A stretch of 64,000 nucleotides of DNA from Phycicoccus avicenniae. GTDB lineage: Bacteria; Actinomycetota; Actinomycetes; Actinomycetales; Dermatophilaceae. The position numbers were made by a program, and so were the translations under genes. Location of the stretch: NCBI RefSeq assembly GCF_018139485.1, contig NZ_JAGSNF010000015.1, forward strand, positions 124,001 to 188,000, written 5' to 3'. The notes beneath the pieces are model-generated. The model was not told where the DNA came from and did not search any database. It saw only the letters and a list, made by a program, of their open reading frames with translations. Of this stretch, positions 16,199-26,702 are shown piece after piece; positions within the stretch are counted from its first letter, which is position 1, and every line of letters starts with the position of its first letter.

Positions 16199-17047
16199 TC
16201 AGTCCTCGCCCAGTGCCGCCCAGTCCGACTTCTCCGGACCGGCCGCCTGACCCTCGGGGCAGTGCGCCCGCAGGTCGCACCACCCGCACAGCGGGCCCGT
16301 CACCGGGGGGAACATCTCGGACGCCGTCCCGTGCGCCGCGTGGTCGGCATCGGCCGTCCGGGCGTCGTGCATGATCGAGCGCGCCCGCTCGACGTGCCGC
16401 CGGATCGACTCCCCCGTGTGGTCGTGGCCGACGACCGTGCCGGACGGGACGTGGTGCAGCTCGACCCGCGACACCGGCCGCCGCAGCATCTTCCAGACCG
16501 CCGCCGCGTAGAGCGCGAGCGGCAGCGAGGTGCGGGCGTCGTCGTCGGTGGGCACGGTCCGCGAGGTCTTGTAGTCGACGACGACGAGCTCGCCGCCGCG
16601 GTCGTCGAGACGGTCGACGCGCCCCTGGAGCCGCAGGTCGTCGCTGAGCAGCGACACGGTGCGCTCGATACCGATCGGGCGGACCGGCGGCCCGAACCGC
16701 TCGAGGTAGGTGACGACCGCGTCGCGCATCCGGGCCCGCCAGCGCGCGGACTGCGCGGCGTCGCGGAAACCGACGTCGATCCACGCCCGCTCGAGGAGCC
16801 GGCCGCCCTCCTGCGGGGTCGGGGCGTCGAGGTCCCACACGTCGCGCAGGGCGTTGTGGACGGCGATGCCGACCGAGGTGTGCGCCCGCTGGTGTCGCGG
16901 CGTGGGGCGCGGGACGTCGAGGTAGGTCATCCGGTACCGCCGTGGGCAGTCGAGGAAGGCGAGCAGCTTGCTCGGGCTGCCGCCCCACAGCGGCTCCGGC
17001 ATGCCGGGGAAGACCCCCTGCTCCGTGCCGCCCCCCGTGTCCGTCAT
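16199..17047 (-). CDS. RecB-like PD-(D/E)XK nuclease with 4Fe-4S cysteines
   Basis: A 282-residue stand-alone nuclease of the RecB family. An N-terminal Cys sits in FLDCPRRYRMTY. The nuclease motifs are GRVDRLDD and VVVDYKTSRT, then a helix LALYAAAVWK, and finally CGWCDLRAHCP. The one-plus-three Cys pattern is the AddB/Cas4-type iron-sulfur arrangement. No helicase domain and no cas genes are nearby, so a general DNA-repair exonuclease is more likely than Cas4. The ATG at 17047 is chosen because the upstream extension overlaps the divergent serine dehydratase start. A GTGTC-N8-GACAC repeat (17100-17117) lies in the divergent region. Confidence 0.85.
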   Translation of the reverse strand: MTDTGGGTEQGVFPGMPEPLWGGSPSKLLAFLDCPRRYRMTYLDVPRPTPRHQRAHTSVGIAVHNALRDVWDLDAPTPQEGGRLLERAWIDVGFRDAAQSARWRARMRDAVVTYLERFGPPVRPIGIERTVSLLSDDLRLQGRVDRLDDRGGELVVVDYKTSRTVPTDDDARTSLPLALYAAAVWKMLRRPVSRVELHHVPSGTVVGHDHTGESIRRHVERARSIMHDARTADADHAAHGTASEMFPPVTGPLCGWCDLRAHCPEGQAAGPEKSDWAALGED

Positions 17048-17129
17048 CGCCCCGACGGTAGCGGGCGGCGCCGACGCACCCCCGCGCGCCTCCCCGACCG
17101 TGTCCACGGAATGACACACTGACCGGACC

Positions 17130-18515
17130 ATGGCCATCTCAGCGTTCGACCTGTTCTCCGTCGGTATCGGTCCGTCGTCGTCGCACACCGTCGGCCCGAT
17201 GCGCGCGGCGCACACCTTCGTCGAGGGGCTGCGGGCCGACGGCCTCCTCCCCCGGGTGGGGCGGGTGCGCGGCGAGCTGTTCGGCTCGCTGGGGGCGACG
17301 GGTCACGGCCACGGCTCGCTCAAGGCCGTCCTCCTCGGCCTGGAGGGCGAGCACCCGGAGTCGACGGACCCGCGGGCGGCCGAGGGCCGGGTCGAGGAGG
17401 TCCGCGCGTCGGGGGTGCTGCGCCTGGGCGGGGACCACGAGGCGGTGTGCGACCCCGACGAGGACATCGTCCTGCACCGGCGGGCGAGGTTGCCGTTCCA
17501 CTCCAACGGGATGCGCTTCACGGCGTGGGGGGCCGCGGACCCGGGCGAGGGTGAGGAGCCGCTGCGCACGCGGGAGTTCTACTCCGTCGGCGGCGGGTTC
17601 GTCCTCGACGAGGACGAGGCCGGGCAGGGCGCGCTCGTCCCGGACGACACCCCGGTGAGGTACCCCTTCTCCTCCGGGGCCGAGCTCCTCGCCCGGTGCG
17701 AGGAGTCCGGGCTGCCGGTGAGCGGGGTCATGCTCGCCAACGAGCTGTCCTGGCGCACCGAGGCCGAAGTCCGTGAGGGCCTGCTGCACCTGTGGTCGGT
17801 CATGCAGGAGTGCGTCGACAACGGCTGCCGCACCGAGGGGGTGCTGCCCGGTGGGCTGAAGGTCCGGCGCCGGGCACCCCGCCTCGCGCTGCAGCTGCGC
17901 CGGGAGCACGCGGGCGACCCGCTCGCGGCGATGGACTGGGTGACGCTCTACGCCCTCGCGGTCAACGAGGAGAACGCGTCCGGGGGTCGGATCGTCACCG
18001 CGCCGACGAACGGCGCGGCCGGGATCATCCCGGCCGTCCTGCACTACTACACGCGGTTCGTGCCGGGAGCGGACGACGACGGGGTCGTCGACTTCCTCCT
18101 CACCGCCGCCGCGATCGGGGCCCTGTACAAGGAGAACGCGTCGATCTCCGGCGCCGAGGTCGGGTGCCAGGGCGAGGTCGGGTCGGCGTGCTCGATGGCC
18201 GCCGGGGCACTGGCGGAGGTGCTCGGCGGGACGCCGAAGCAGGTCGAGAACGCCGCCGAGATCGGCATCGAGCACAACCTCGGGCTCACCTGCGACCCGG
18301 TCGGCGGGCTCGTCCAGATCCCCTGCATCGAGCGCAACGCCGTCGGCTCGGTCAAGGCGATCACCGCCGCCCGGATCGCGCTGCGCGGCGACGGCTCGAA
18401 CGTCGTCTCCCTCGACAAGGCGATCAAGACGATGCGCGACACCGGCCGCGACATGAAGGTCAAGTACAAGGAGACCGCCCGCGGCGGCCTCGCCGTCAAC
18501 GTCATCGAGTGCTGA
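17130..18515 (+). CDS. sdaA: L-serine ammonia-lyase, iron-sulfur type
   Basis: A 461-residue single-chain L-serine dehydratase that deaminates serine to pyruvate and ammonia. The N-terminal beta domain starts [20 protein letters not shown]; the catalytic alpha domain carries the 4Fe-4S ligands in [11 protein letters not shown] and CDPVGG...PCIERN. The last residue is Cys461; in the Legionella enzyme a C-terminal Cys reaches into the active site and caps the cluster, so the same tail-in-mouth regulation may apply here. The upstream region holds GTGTC-N8-GACAC (17100-17117) overlapping a CACACT hexamer, a possible operator. A repeated hairpin follows the stop. Confidence 0.95.
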   Translation: MAISAFDLFSVGIGPSSSHTVGPMRAAHTFVEGLRADGLLPRVGRVRGELFGSLGATGHGHGSLKAVLLGLEGEHPESTDPRAAEGRVEEVRASGVLRLGGDHEAVCDPDEDIVLHRRARLPFHSNGMRFTAWGAADPGEGEEPLRTREFYSVGGGFVLDEDEAGQGALVPDDTPVRYPFSSGAELLARCEESGLPVSGVMLANELSWRTEAEVREGLLHLWSVMQECVDNGCRTEGVLPGGLKVRRRAPRLALQLRREHAGDPLAAMDWVTLYALAVNEENASGGRIVTAPTNGAAGIIPAVLHYYTRFVPGADDDGVVDFLLTAAAIGALYKENASISGAEVGCQGEVGSACSMAAGALAEVLGGTPKQVENAAEIGIEHNLGLTCDPVGGLVQIPCIERNAVGSVKAITAARIALRGDGSNVVSLDKAIKTMRDTGRDMKVKYKETARGGLAVNVIEC

Positions 18516-19479
18516 GGCTCGGCACGGAGCACCGGATCGACGCCGCGCTCCCGTGTGGAGGATCTCCGGGGTCCTGACCCCTCGGATGCTCCACACGAGC
18601 TCTCTCGGCCGGTGAGCCGCCGAGGTCGGCGAGCCGCCGCCGCGCCCGCTCCAGGGCTTCGAGCGCCGTCCGCTCGTCCCGCGTCGCGACGTGCTGGGCC
18701 CGCCGGGCGTCGTCGGCCGCCGCCCCCGCCGCGTCGAGCCGGCCGCGGACGTCGGCCACCCGCCGCTCGAGGTCCTCGAGCTCGGTCCGCAGGTCCTCGC
18801 GGCGCCGGCCCGCCTCGCCGGCCCTGCGTCGTGCCGCCTCGACCCTCTCCCTGCTCGTCCGGACCCCCGCCTCGGCCTCGTCGACGGCGGACCGCGCCTG
18901 GGCCACCCGCTCGGGGTCGGGCGCCGCGCGCTGGGGGCCGGGCGTCGTCCGGGGCCGGTCGTCGGACCCGACGAGGCCGGGCACGGCGAGGACGCGGGTG
19001 AGGTCGACCGGGTCGAGACCGCTCGCGCTGAAGGTCTCGACGAGCAGGCCGGTCCCGAGGGCCTCCCCCGCGACCGGGTCGACCATCGCGGACCGCAGCG
19101 TCTCCTCGACCGCCGCCGCCACCGACGGCGACACCCGCCGCCCCTCGTCCCGCGCCGCCTCGACGGCCACCCCGGCGAGGGCCCGGGTCAGCCGTCGCCG
19201 CTCGTCGTCGAGGGCCCGCAGCTCCGCCGGCGCCAGCGTCCCCTGGGCCGCGCGGAGGCGGACGCCGAGGTCGAGGACCTGCTCGACCTCGTCCGGACGT
19301 GCGGCGACGAGGCGGTTCAGCAGGTGCGCCCCGGGGCTCGCCCGACGTAGCGCCGCGACCGCTCCGGCGAGCTCCCGGTCACCGGCCGCGCGCAGCTCCC
19401 GGGCCAGGGCGTTGCGGGCGGCCGTGAACTCCTCGGGCGCGAGCGCGTACAGCTCGCGGGCGACCGACTCGAGGTCCAT
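18502..19479 (-). CDS. hypothetical coiled-coil protein
   Basis: A 325-residue protein without a recognised family. Residues about 1-170 are Ala/Leu-rich helices (starts [20 protein letters not shown]). Residues about 190-300 are a long Arg/Glu/Ala coiled coil with heptad-like spacing ([34 protein letters not shown]). No signal, membrane segment or Cys cluster. The start follows GAGAGG. The last 30 or so codons are encoded by the hairpin repeat at 18552-18597, and the stop overlaps the 3' end of sdaA by 14 bases, so its original C terminus may have been extended by the repeat. It lies 13 bases downstream of the MFS gene. Possible DUF222-unrelated structural protein. Confidence 0.7.
   Translation of the reverse strand: MDLESVARELYALAPEEFTAARNALARELRAAGDRELAGAVAALRRASPGAHLLNRLVAARPDEVEQVLDLGVRLRAAQGTLAPAELRALDDERRRLTRALAGVAVEAARDEGRRVSPSVAAAVEETLRSAMVDPVAGEALGTGLLVETFSASGLDPVDLTRVLAVPGLVGSDDRPRTTPGPQRAAPDPERVAQARSAVDEAEAGVRTSRERVEAARRRAGEAGRRREDLRTELEDLERRVADVRGRLDAAGAAADDARRAQHVATRDERTALEALERARRRLADLGGSPAERARVEHPRGQDPGDPPHGSAASIRCSVPSLSTR
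18552..18597. repeat. 46-nt hairpin element, copy 1
   Basis: The outer stem is CGTGTGGAG/CTCCACACG (9 bp) and the inner stem GGGGT/ACCCC with a 4-base loop, separated by an internal loop. The same architecture and most bases recur at 31763-31808 in the same orientation. It lies after the sdaA stop and could act as a terminator for sdaA, but it also falls inside the 3' end of the opposite-strand coiled-coil gene. Confidence 0.7.
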
Positions 19480-19492
19480 GGTCGTGATCCTC

Positions 19493-20659
19493 TCAGCCGG
19501 CGGCCACTCCCGCGGCGACCCGCTCCTCCCGCGCCGACGTCCCGGCGACCGCGAGCACGAGCCGGAGCGGGACGGCGGCGTGCCCGACTGCGAGCAAGAG
19601 GGCGATTCCGGCCCCGGTGAGCCAGAGCACCGCGGGTCCGACGCCGAGCAGCGCGGCCCCGACGACGGGAGCCACGACCGTCGCGACGCCCCACGACAGG
19701 CCCTGGACGGTCATGACGGCGGCCTCGGCCCCCGGCGTGGCGAGACGTGACGCCACCGCCATCTAGGTACCGACGACGAGGCTGCCCGCCGCCCCCTCGA
19801 TCGCCGCGCCGACGACGAGCGCAGGCAGCCCCCCGACCGCCCAGACCGCGAGCGCCACCGCGAACAGGCCGTAGCCGACGGCAAGGGTCGCCGACGCCGA
19901 GGTTCGCGCCTCCCACCGGCCGAGCACCCGCTGGGTCACCAGCGCCGACCCCGCGGCGACGGCCAGCAGCCAGGCCGTCGTCGACGGCGAGCGGCCGGAG
20001 AGCTCGACGACGACGGGCAGCATGAAGACGACGACCATGACGAGCGTCGTCGGCACCGTGCAGAGCCCGGCCCAGGCCAGGACGGGACGACGGAGGGCCG
20101 CCCGCCACGGGCGGTGGACCCGGTGGACCGGGAGCGCCGGGAGGAGGATCGCGACGACGAGCGCGGCGGCGAGGCTCGTCGCCGCGTCGACGGCGAAGAG
20201 GGCGGCGACACCCCACCGGGTGACGAGCGCGGCGACGACGCCGGCGCCGACCCCGGCCAGGGCGACGCAGGCCCAGAGCAGGGAGAACTGCGAGGCCCGT
20301 CGCTCGGGCGCCACGCCGGTGGCGACGGCCGCCTGGGTCGCCGGCTCGACGACCTCGTAGGCGAGGCCGAGGAGTACGACCCCGAGGACGACGACGCCGA
20401 AGGAGCTACCGGCCACGATGACGGCTTGCGCCACCCCGGCGGCGACGAGGCCACCGACGAGGGCCGGGCGCGGACCCCACCGGGTCGCGACGACCCCGCC
20501 GAGCAGCCGCGAGGGGATCGTCGCGAGCCCGAAGACGGCGAGGACGGTGGCCGTCGTGGACAACGGGACGCCGAGGTCCCGGGTGAGGCGGACGCCGAGG
20601 AAGCCCATGCCGGCGCCGCCGAGGCGGTTGACGACCCGGGCGAGCACGAGGACGTGCAT
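19493..20659 (-). pseudogene. MFS transporter interrupted by an in-frame amber codon
   Basis: The frame encodes a 12-helix major-facilitator protein of about 388 codons. It opens MHVLVLARVVNRLGGAGM and carries TRDLGVPLST and a SRLLGGVVATRWGPRPA loop (the cytoplasmic motif A region). At 19763-19765 the minus-strand codon is TAG, directly followed in the same frame by 89 more codons (GAEAAVMTVQGLSWGVATVV...) that read as the last MFS helices. The 5' 298 codons therefore lack the last two or so helices. Causes could be a recent nonsense change, a sequencing error, or readthrough. The start is uncertain; TTG codons lie a few codons upstream. It is divergent from a CGNR regulator that may control it. 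Substrate unknown. Confidence 0.8.
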
Positions 20660-20713
20660 GACTGTCGTAGGCTTCGTGAGCAGTAACAAGCGCGAAAGTA
20701 GGTGACGTCTGAC

Positions 20714-21289
20714 ATGCGTTTCAACAGTCACGTCGACGCCGTGGTCGACAGCGCGGTGCGGCTCGTCAACGCCGTGACCCCCGGCGAGGACGGCGGCCGT
20801 CCGGCGCCTGCACCGACCGGTGAGGAACGTCGGGCCGCGGTCGTCGCCGCCGTGCGGTACCCGGGCTACGAGCCGACGCCGTCGCTGCGCGAGGTGTCGG
20901 CGCTGTGCGACGAGGTCGTGCAGGCCCGCGCGGTGTTCGAGGCGCTCGACGTCGGGGACGAGGACCGGGCGGCCGAGGTCGTCAACGCGATGCTGCGCCG
21001 GACGGAGGCGCACCCGGAGCTCGACCGCCGCCCGGACGGCGGGTGGTCCATCCACTTCCACGGCCCCGACACGACCTTCGCGCGCGGCTGGGCGGCGGGC
21101 ATCGCCGCCGGGCTCGCGATGGCGGTCGGCGGCGACCTCGGCTCGCGGCTCGGGGTGTGCGACGCCCCGGCGTGCGACCGGGTGTGGGTGGACCGGTCGC
21201 GCAACACCCACCGGCGTTTCTGCTCGACCCGGTGCCAGAACAGGGTCAAGGCCGCCGCCCACCGACGGCGCACCGCCACGCGGACCTGA
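20714..21289 (+). CDS. CGNR zinc-finger transcriptional regulator
   Basis: A 191-residue protein with an N-terminal ABATE-like helical domain and a C-terminal CGNR-type zinc finger: CDAPACDRVWVDRSRNTHR followed by FCSTRCQNRVKAAAHRRR, with four Cys for zinc and a basic tail for DNA. The ATG at 20714 fits an AGGTGA site 9 bases upstream better than the GTG at 20702. It sits between a divergent MFS gene and the betBA-T operon (103-base gap), so it could control either. No BetI-type repressor is present in the window. Confidence 0.88.
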   Translation: MRFNSHVDAVVDSAVRLVNAVTPGEDGGRPAPAPTGEERRAAVVAAVRYPGYEPTPSLREVSALCDEVVQARAVFEALDVGDEDRAAEVVNAMLRRTEAHPELDRRPDGGWSIHFHGPDTTFARGWAAGIAAGLAMAVGGDLGSRLGVCDAPACDRVWVDRSRNTHRRFCSTRCQNRVKAAAHRRRTATRT

Positions 21290-21392
21290 GGAGGGATGCC
21301 GGTGGGGCGCAGCGACGCAGGCTTGACGTCGAGTGCCCCGCTCGGAAGTCTGGTCCTTTCCGCCGCGCCACCCCTCGACGGAAGGACACCGC

Positions 21393-22862
21393 GTGCCCGA
21401 CCTCTTCATCGACGGCTCCTGGGTCGCCGCCACCGCCGCAGGACGGCGGACCATCACGTGCCCCGCGGACGGCACCCTCGTCGGCGAGGTCGACGAGGCC
21501 GACGAGGCCGACACCCTGCGGGCCATCGCCGCCGCCCGGGCCGCCGCCGACGACGCCCGCTGGCGGGACACCTCGCCCGCCGAGCGCGCCGCCGCCGTCG
21601 CCCGGGTCGCCGACATCCTCGAGCGGGACACCGACGAGATCGCCCGCGCCGAGGCGCTCGACACCGGGAAGCGCTTCGAGGAGGCCAAGATCGACGTCGC
21701 CGACGTCGTGAGCGTCTTCCGGTACTACGGCTCGCTCGGCGAGCACGTGGAGCGGGTCCGCGAGGTCGACCCGGGCCAGGACGGCGTCGTGAGCCGGGTC
21801 CACCGCGAGCCGATCGGCGTCTGCTCGCTCATCGCCCCGTGGAACTACCCCCTCCTCCAGGCGAGCTGGAAGGTCGCCCCGTGCCTGCTCGCCGGTAACA
21901 CCTTCGTCCTCAAGCCGAGCGAGATCACCCCGCACTCGACGATCCTCATGGTCCGCGCCATCGAGGAGGCCGGCGTCCCAGCGGGCGTCGCGAACCTCGT
22001 CCTCGGCACCGGGCCGGGCTGCGCCGGGCCGATGTCGACCGACCCGCGCGTCGACCTCGTCTCCTTCACCGGCAGCCTCGCCGTCGGCAAGCACCTCATG
22101 CGCGAGGCCGCCGGCACGGTGAAGCGGGTCGCCCTCGAGCTCGGCGGGAAGAACCCGAACATCGTCTTCGCCGACGCCGACCGCGAGGCCGCGATCGACA
22201 ACGCGATGACCGCGGTCTTCCTCCACTCGGGGCAGGTCTGCTCCGCCGGGGCCCGGCTGCTCGTCGAGGAGTCCTGCGCCGAGGAGGTCGTCGCAACGAT
22301 CGTCGAGCGGGCCCGCGGCATCCGCCTCGGCACCCCGTTCGACGAGAACGCCCAGACCGGCTCGCTCACGAGCGCCGAGCACCTCGCCAAGGTCGAGGAC
22401 TACGTCGCGAGCGGGCTCGCCGAGGGCGCCCGGCTGCGGGTGGGTGGCGCCCGACCGGACGACCCGGCCCTCGCGAACGGCCACTACTACCTGCCGACCG
22501 TCCTCGACCGCTGCTCGCTCGAGATGCACGTCGTCCAGGAGGAGTCCTTCGGGCCCGTCCTCACCGTCGAGACGTTCACGACCGAGGAGGAGGCCGTCGC
22601 CCTCGCCAACGGCACCCGCTACGGCCTCGCCGGCGCGGTGTGGACCGGCGACCCCGACCGGGCGGCCCGCGTCGCCCGACGGCTGCGGCTCGGCACCGTC
22701 TGGGTCAACGACTACCACCCCTACGTCGCCCCGGCGGAGTGGGGCGGGCACAAGCAGTCCGGCATCGGCCGTGAGCTCGGCGAGCTCGGCCTCGAGGAGT
22801 ACCAGGAGACCAAGCACGTGTGGGAGAACACCCGACCGGCCCCGACGGGGTGGTTCGCATGA
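21393..22862 (+). CDS. betB: betaine aldehyde dehydrogenase
   Basis: A 489-residue NAD(P)-dependent aldehyde dehydrogenase that oxidises betaine aldehyde to glycine betaine. Motifs: [13 protein letters not shown] (coenzyme fold), FTGS, the general base Glu in [10 protein letters not shown], the nucleophile Cys in [11 protein letters not shown], and EESFGPVL. The GTG start follows GGAAGGA by 6 bases. It is first gene of the betB-betA-betT operon; the stop overlaps the betA start by 4 bases (ATGA). Assignment to betaine aldehyde rather than another aldehyde rests on the operon. Confidence 0.92.
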   Translation: MPDLFIDGSWVAATAAGRRTITCPADGTLVGEVDEADEADTLRAIAAARAAADDARWRDTSPAERAAAVARVADILERDTDEIARAEALDTGKRFEEAKIDVADVVSVFRYYGSLGEHVERVREVDPGQDGVVSRVHREPIGVCSLIAPWNYPLLQASWKVAPCLLAGNTFVLKPSEITPHSTILMVRAIEEAGVPAGVANLVLGTGPGCAGPMSTDPRVDLVSFTGSLAVGKHLMREAAGTVKRVALELGGKNPNIVFADADREAAIDNAMTAVFLHSGQVCSAGARLLVEESCAEEVVATIVERARGIRLGTPFDENAQTGSLTSAEHLAKVEDYVASGLAEGARLRVGGARPDDPALANGHYYLPTVLDRCSLEMHVVQEESFGPVLTVETFTTEEEAVALANGTRYGLAGAVWTGDPDRAARVARRLRLGTVWVNDYHPYVAPAEWGGHKQSGIGRELGELGLEEYQETKHVWENTRPAPTGWFA

Positions 22863-24631
22863 GCACGGCCGACCGCATCACCGACACCGCCCGCAGCGTC
22901 TACGCCAAGGGCCGCGACACCGCGGGCCGGCTGCGCGACCGCACGACGCTCGCCGAGGTCCCCGACCGGGTGGACGTCGTCGTCGTCGGCGGCGGCAGCG
23001 CCGGGTGCGTCATGGCGAACCGGCTCTCCGAGGACCCCGGCACCTCGGTCCTCGTCCTCGAGGCCGGCCGCTCCGACATCAAGGCCGACCCGTTCATCCA
23101 CATGCCCGCCGCCTTGCCGTTCCCCATCGGCAGCCGGTTCTACGACTGGAAGTACGAGTCCGAGCCCGAGCCGCACATGAACGGCCGGCGGGTCTACCAC
23201 GCCCGCGGCAAGGTGCTCGGCGGCTCCTCCTCGATCAACGGGATGATCTTCCAGCGCGGCAACCCCCGCGACTACGAGCGCTGGGGCGCCGACCCCGGGA
23301 TGGGCGACTGGGACTACGCGCACTGCCTGCCGTACTTCAAGCGGATGGAGACCTGCCTCGCCGGCGCCGACACCTGGCGCGGCGGCGACGGGCCGCTCGT
23401 CATGGAGCGCGGCCCGGCCACCGGCCCGCTCTTCCAGGCCTTCTTCGAGGCCGCCGAGCAGGCCGGCTACCCCCGCACCCCCGACGTCAACGGCTACCGG
23501 CAGGAGGGCTTCGGCCCGTTCGACCGGAACGTGTACCGCGGGCGACGGCTGTCCGCGGCGCGCGCCTACCTCCACCCGGTGCTGCACCGCCCGAACCTCC
23601 ACGTGCGCACCCTCGCGATGACGACACGGGTCCTCTTCGAGGGCACCCGCGCCGTCGGCGTCGAGTACACCGTCGCCGGACGCAGGCACACCGTCCGCGC
23701 CGGCGAGGTCATCCTGTCCGGCGGCGCCATCAACACCCCGCAGCTGCTCCAGCTGTCGGGTGTCGGCGACCCCGACCTGCTCCGCCCCCTCGGCATCGAC
23801 GTCGTGTCCGGGCTGCGCGGAGTCGGCGAGAACCTCCAGGACCACCTCGAGGTCTACATCCAGCACGCCGCGACCGAGCCGGTCTCGATCGCCCCCGGGC
23901 TGGAGTGGAGGAACCGGCCGAAGCTCGCCGCGGAGTGGCTCTTCCTGCGCCGGGGCCTCGGTGCGACGAACCACTTCGAGGGCGGCGGGTTCGTCCGGAG
24001 CAACGAGGACGTCGACTACCCGAACCTCATGTTCCACTTCCTGCCGATCGCGATCCGGTACGACGGCACGAGCCCCGTCGAGGGCCACGGCTACCAGGTG
24101 CACATCGGGCCGATGTACTCCGACGCCCGCGGCTGGCTGAGGATCCGCAGCACCGACCCGAAGATGAAGCCGGCGATGCGGTTCAACTACCTCTCGACCG
24201 AGCAGGACAAGCGGGAGTGGATCGAGGCCGTCCGCGTCACCCGCGACATCATGGGCCAGGACGCCCTCGCCAAGTACAACGGCGGCGAGATCTCCCCCGG
24301 CCCCGAGGTCGAGACGGACGAGCAGATCCTCGAGTGGGTCCGGAACGACGCCGAGACCGCACTGCACCCCAGCTGCACCGCCCGGATGGGGACGGACGAG
24401 AAGTCGGTCCTCGACCCCGGCTCGATGCGGGTCCACGGGACCGAGGGCCTGCGGGTCGTCGACGCGAGCGCCATGCCGTACGTGACGAACGGCAACATCT
24501 ACGCCCCCGTCGTCATGCTCGCCGAGAAGGCCGCCGACCTCGTCAAGGGCGAGCAGCCGCTCCCCGCGTCGGACGCCCCCTGGTACGACCACCGCGCCGG
24601 CAGCCCGCTCGACGCGCCGACCACCGCCTGA
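22859..24631 (+). CDS. betA: choline dehydrogenase, GMC oxidoreductase
   Basis: A 590-residue FAD enzyme that oxidises choline to betaine aldehyde at the membrane. The FAD dinucleotide fold is [19 protein letters not shown]; the GMC signature follows in [19 protein letters not shown]. Near the C terminus HPSCTARMG holds the active-site His, and [18 protein letters not shown] holds the second catalytic Asn. The start is coupled to betB by an ATGA overlap. An N-terminal amphipathic segment (about 35 residues) precedes the FAD domain, longer than in E. coli BetA. The substrate call is supported by BetB and BetT on either side. Confidence 0.92.
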   Translation: MSTADRITDTARSVYAKGRDTAGRLRDRTTLAEVPDRVDVVVVGGGSAGCVMANRLSEDPGTSVLVLEAGRSDIKADPFIHMPAALPFPIGSRFYDWKYESEPEPHMNGRRVYHARGKVLGGSSSINGMIFQRGNPRDYERWGADPGMGDWDYAHCLPYFKRMETCLAGADTWRGGDGPLVMERGPATGPLFQAFFEAAEQAGYPRTPDVNGYRQEGFGPFDRNVYRGRRLSAARAYLHPVLHRPNLHVRTLAMTTRVLFEGTRAVGVEYTVAGRRHTVRAGEVILSGGAINTPQLLQLSGVGDPDLLRPLGIDVVSGLRGVGENLQDHLEVYIQHAATEPVSIAPGLEWRNRPKLAAEWLFLRRGLGATNHFEGGGFVRSNEDVDYPNLMFHFLPIAIRYDGTSPVEGHGYQVHIGPMYSDARGWLRIRSTDPKMKPAMRFNYLSTEQDKREWIEAVRVTRDIMGQDALAKYNGGEISPGPEVETDEQILEWVRNDAETALHPSCTARMGTDEKSVLDPGSMRVHGTEGLRVVDASAMPYVTNGNIYAPVVMLAEKAADLVKGEQPLPASDAPWYDHRAGSPLDAPTTA

Positions 24632-24650
24632 GGACCGCCGAGGAGACCCG

Positions 24651-26702
24651 ATGAGCACGACCGACACCGACACGACCACCGCGCCGCCCGGCCGGTTCTC
24701 CGGACCCCCCGTCCGGGTCCCCGTCCTCGTCGCCTCCCTCGCCGGCGTCCTCGCCATGGCGCTGTGGGCGATCATCAGCCCCGGCTCGGCCGAGTCCGGG
24801 CTCGGGACCGTCACCGGCTGGGTCACCGGCTGGTTCGGCTGGTTCTACGTCCTCCTCGCGACGGCGGTCCTCGTCTTCGTCATCGGCCTCGCGGTCTCGC
24901 GCTACGGGTCGGTCCGCCTCGGCCCGGACCACTCGCGGCCGGAGTTCTCGACCTTCGCGTGGGCCTCGATGCTGTTCGCCGCCGGCATCGGGACCGACGT
25001 GATGTTCTACTCCGTCGTCGAGCCGGCGACGCAGTACATGGCCCCGCCCGCCGGCGGGCCCGAGGCCGAGACGGTCGAGGCCGCCCGCGAGTCGACGGTG
25101 TGGACGCTCTTCCACTACGGCATCACCGGCTGGGGCATGTACGCCCTCATGGGGATGGCGCTCGGCTACTTCTGCTACCGCCGCGGGCTGCCGCTCGCCG
25201 TCCGCTCGGCCCTCGCGCCCGTGCTCGGCAAGCGGATCGACGGGCCGCTCGGGCACACCGTCGACACGGCCGCGGTCCTCGGCACGATCTTCGGCGTCGC
25301 GACGTCGCTCGGCATCGGCGTCGTCTTCCTCAACGTCGGCCTGAACATCCTCTTCGGTGTCGGCGTCGGGACCGGGGCGCAGATCGCCCTCGCCGTGCTC
25401 GCCGTCGTCATGGCCGCGGTGTCGGCGACGACCGGCGTCGACAAGGGCATCCGGTTGCTCTCCCAGCTCAACGTCGTCCTCGCCCTCGGGCTCGCGGCAT
25501 GGGTGCTCGTCACCGGCAACACGGCGATGCTCCTCAACGCGACCGTGGCCAACGTCGGCGACTTCGTGCGAACCTTCCCCGCGAAGACGATGGAGACCTT
25601 CCCCTTCACCGACAACGCCGAGTGGATGAGCTACTGGACGCTCTTCTTCTGGGCCTGGTGGGTGGCCTGGGCCTCGTTCGTCGGCCTCTTCCTCGCGCGC
25701 ATCTCGCGGGGTCGGACGATCCGCCAGTTCGTCGCCGGCTGCCTCGTCATCCCGTTCGCCTACATCGTCATGTGGATCTCGATCTTCGGCAACGCCGCGA
25801 TCGACCGGATCCGCAGCGGTGACGCGACGTTCGCCGAGACCGCGCAGGACTTCACCGGGATCGGCTTCTACGAGCTGCTGTCGGGCTACCCCGCGGGACA
25901 GGTCGTCATCGTCCTCGCCTTCTTCGTCGGGCTGCTCTTCTACGTGACGTCCGCCGACTCCGGGGCGCTCGTCATGGCGAACCTCACGAGCCGGCTCGGG
26001 TCGATCTCGCAGGACGCGGCGCCGTGGCTGCGGATCACGTGGGCCGCGGCGACCGGCCTGCTCACCGTCGCGATGCTCGCCGTCGGCGGGATCACGGCGC
26101 TGCAGTACGCGACGATCATCTTCGGGTTGCCGTTCGCGGTCGTCCTCGTCCTCGTCATGGTCGGGCTGCTGCGCGCGCTGCGGGTCGAGGGCCAGCGGGT
26201 CGACAGCCGCGACCACGCGATGCACTCGATGATGTCCGCACGCAGCAACCCCGCCCGCGAGGCCGGTCAGGCCGCGTCGTGGAAGAGCCGGCTGGCGCGG
26301 GTGACGAACTTCGTCGACCGCGACGACGCGGTGGACCACCTGCGCTCGGTCGTCGTGCCCGCGCTCACCGAGGTCGCCGACGAGCTGTGCCGGCACGGCG
26401 AGACCTCCGTCTGCGACGAGGACCTGTCCGGGGAGCCGCCGGCCGTCACGCTGCGGACGACGACCGAGGGGTCGACCCCGTTCGTCTACCGGGTCGAGCT
26501 CGTCGAGTCGCCGGTCCCGACGTACGGCGGCCGGATGCTGCAGAGCCGCGACACCTACGCGCGGCTCGAGGTGTACCTGGAGGACGGCGGGCAGGGGTAC
26601 GACGTCATGGGCTACAGCCAGCCCCAGCTCATCCACGACTGTCTCGACCACTACGAGCGGCACCTGGAGTTCCTCCGCCTCGCCGAGCCCGCCGGCTCCT
26701 GA
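24651..26702 (+). CDS. betT: BCCT-family choline transporter
   Basis: A 683-residue betaine/choline/carnitine transporter with about 12 membrane helices (residues about 25-510) and a cytoplasmic tail of roughly 150 residues, the length class of E. coli BetT. The TM8 signature is WAWWVAWASFVGLFLARISR; the Trp-rich box binds the trimethylammonium group. The AAGIGTDVMF and SADSGALVMANL segments are typical of the family. GAGGAG lies 6 bases before the ATG, and the gap to betA is 19 bases. The long tail is the part that senses osmotic state in BetT homologues. Choline as the substrate is inferred from betBA. Confidence 0.92.
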   Translation: MSTTDTDTTTAPPGRFSGPPVRVPVLVASLAGVLAMALWAIISPGSAESGLGTVTGWVTGWFGWFYVLLATAVLVFVIGLAVSRYGSVRLGPDHSRPEFSTFAWASMLFAAGIGTDVMFYSVVEPATQYMAPPAGGPEAETVEAARESTVWTLFHYGITGWGMYALMGMALGYFCYRRGLPLAVRSALAPVLGKRIDGPLGHTVDTAAVLGTIFGVATSLGIGVVFLNVGLNILFGVGVGTGAQIALAVLAVVMAAVSATTGVDKGIRLLSQLNVVLALGLAAWVLVTGNTAMLLNATVANVGDFVRTFPAKTMETFPFTDNAEWMSYWTLFFWAWWVAWASFVGLFLARISRGRTIRQFVAGCLVIPFAYIVMWISIFGNAAIDRIRSGDATFAETAQDFTGIGFYELLSGYPAGQVVIVLAFFVGLLFYVTSADSGALVMANLTSRLGSISQDAAPWLRITWAAATGLLTVAMLAVGGITALQYATIIFGLPFAVVLVLVMVGLLRALRVEGQRVDSRDHAMHSMMSARSNPAREAGQAASWKSRLARVTNFVDRDDAVDHLRSVVVPALTEVADELCRHGETSVCDEDLSGEPPAVTLRTTTEGSTPFVYRVELVESPVPTYGGRMLQSRDTYARLEVYLEDGGQGYDVMGYSQPQLIHDCLDHYERHLEFLRLAEPAGS

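Noticed and set aside
16199-17047. Cas4 nuclease
   Set aside because: Fold and cysteine pattern fit, but no cas1/cas2 or repeats are present; a generic RecB-like nuclease is safer.
20702-20713. GTG 20702 as the CGNR start
   Set aside because: It would place the only ribosome site on top of the start codon; ATG 20714 has AGGTGA at the correct distance.
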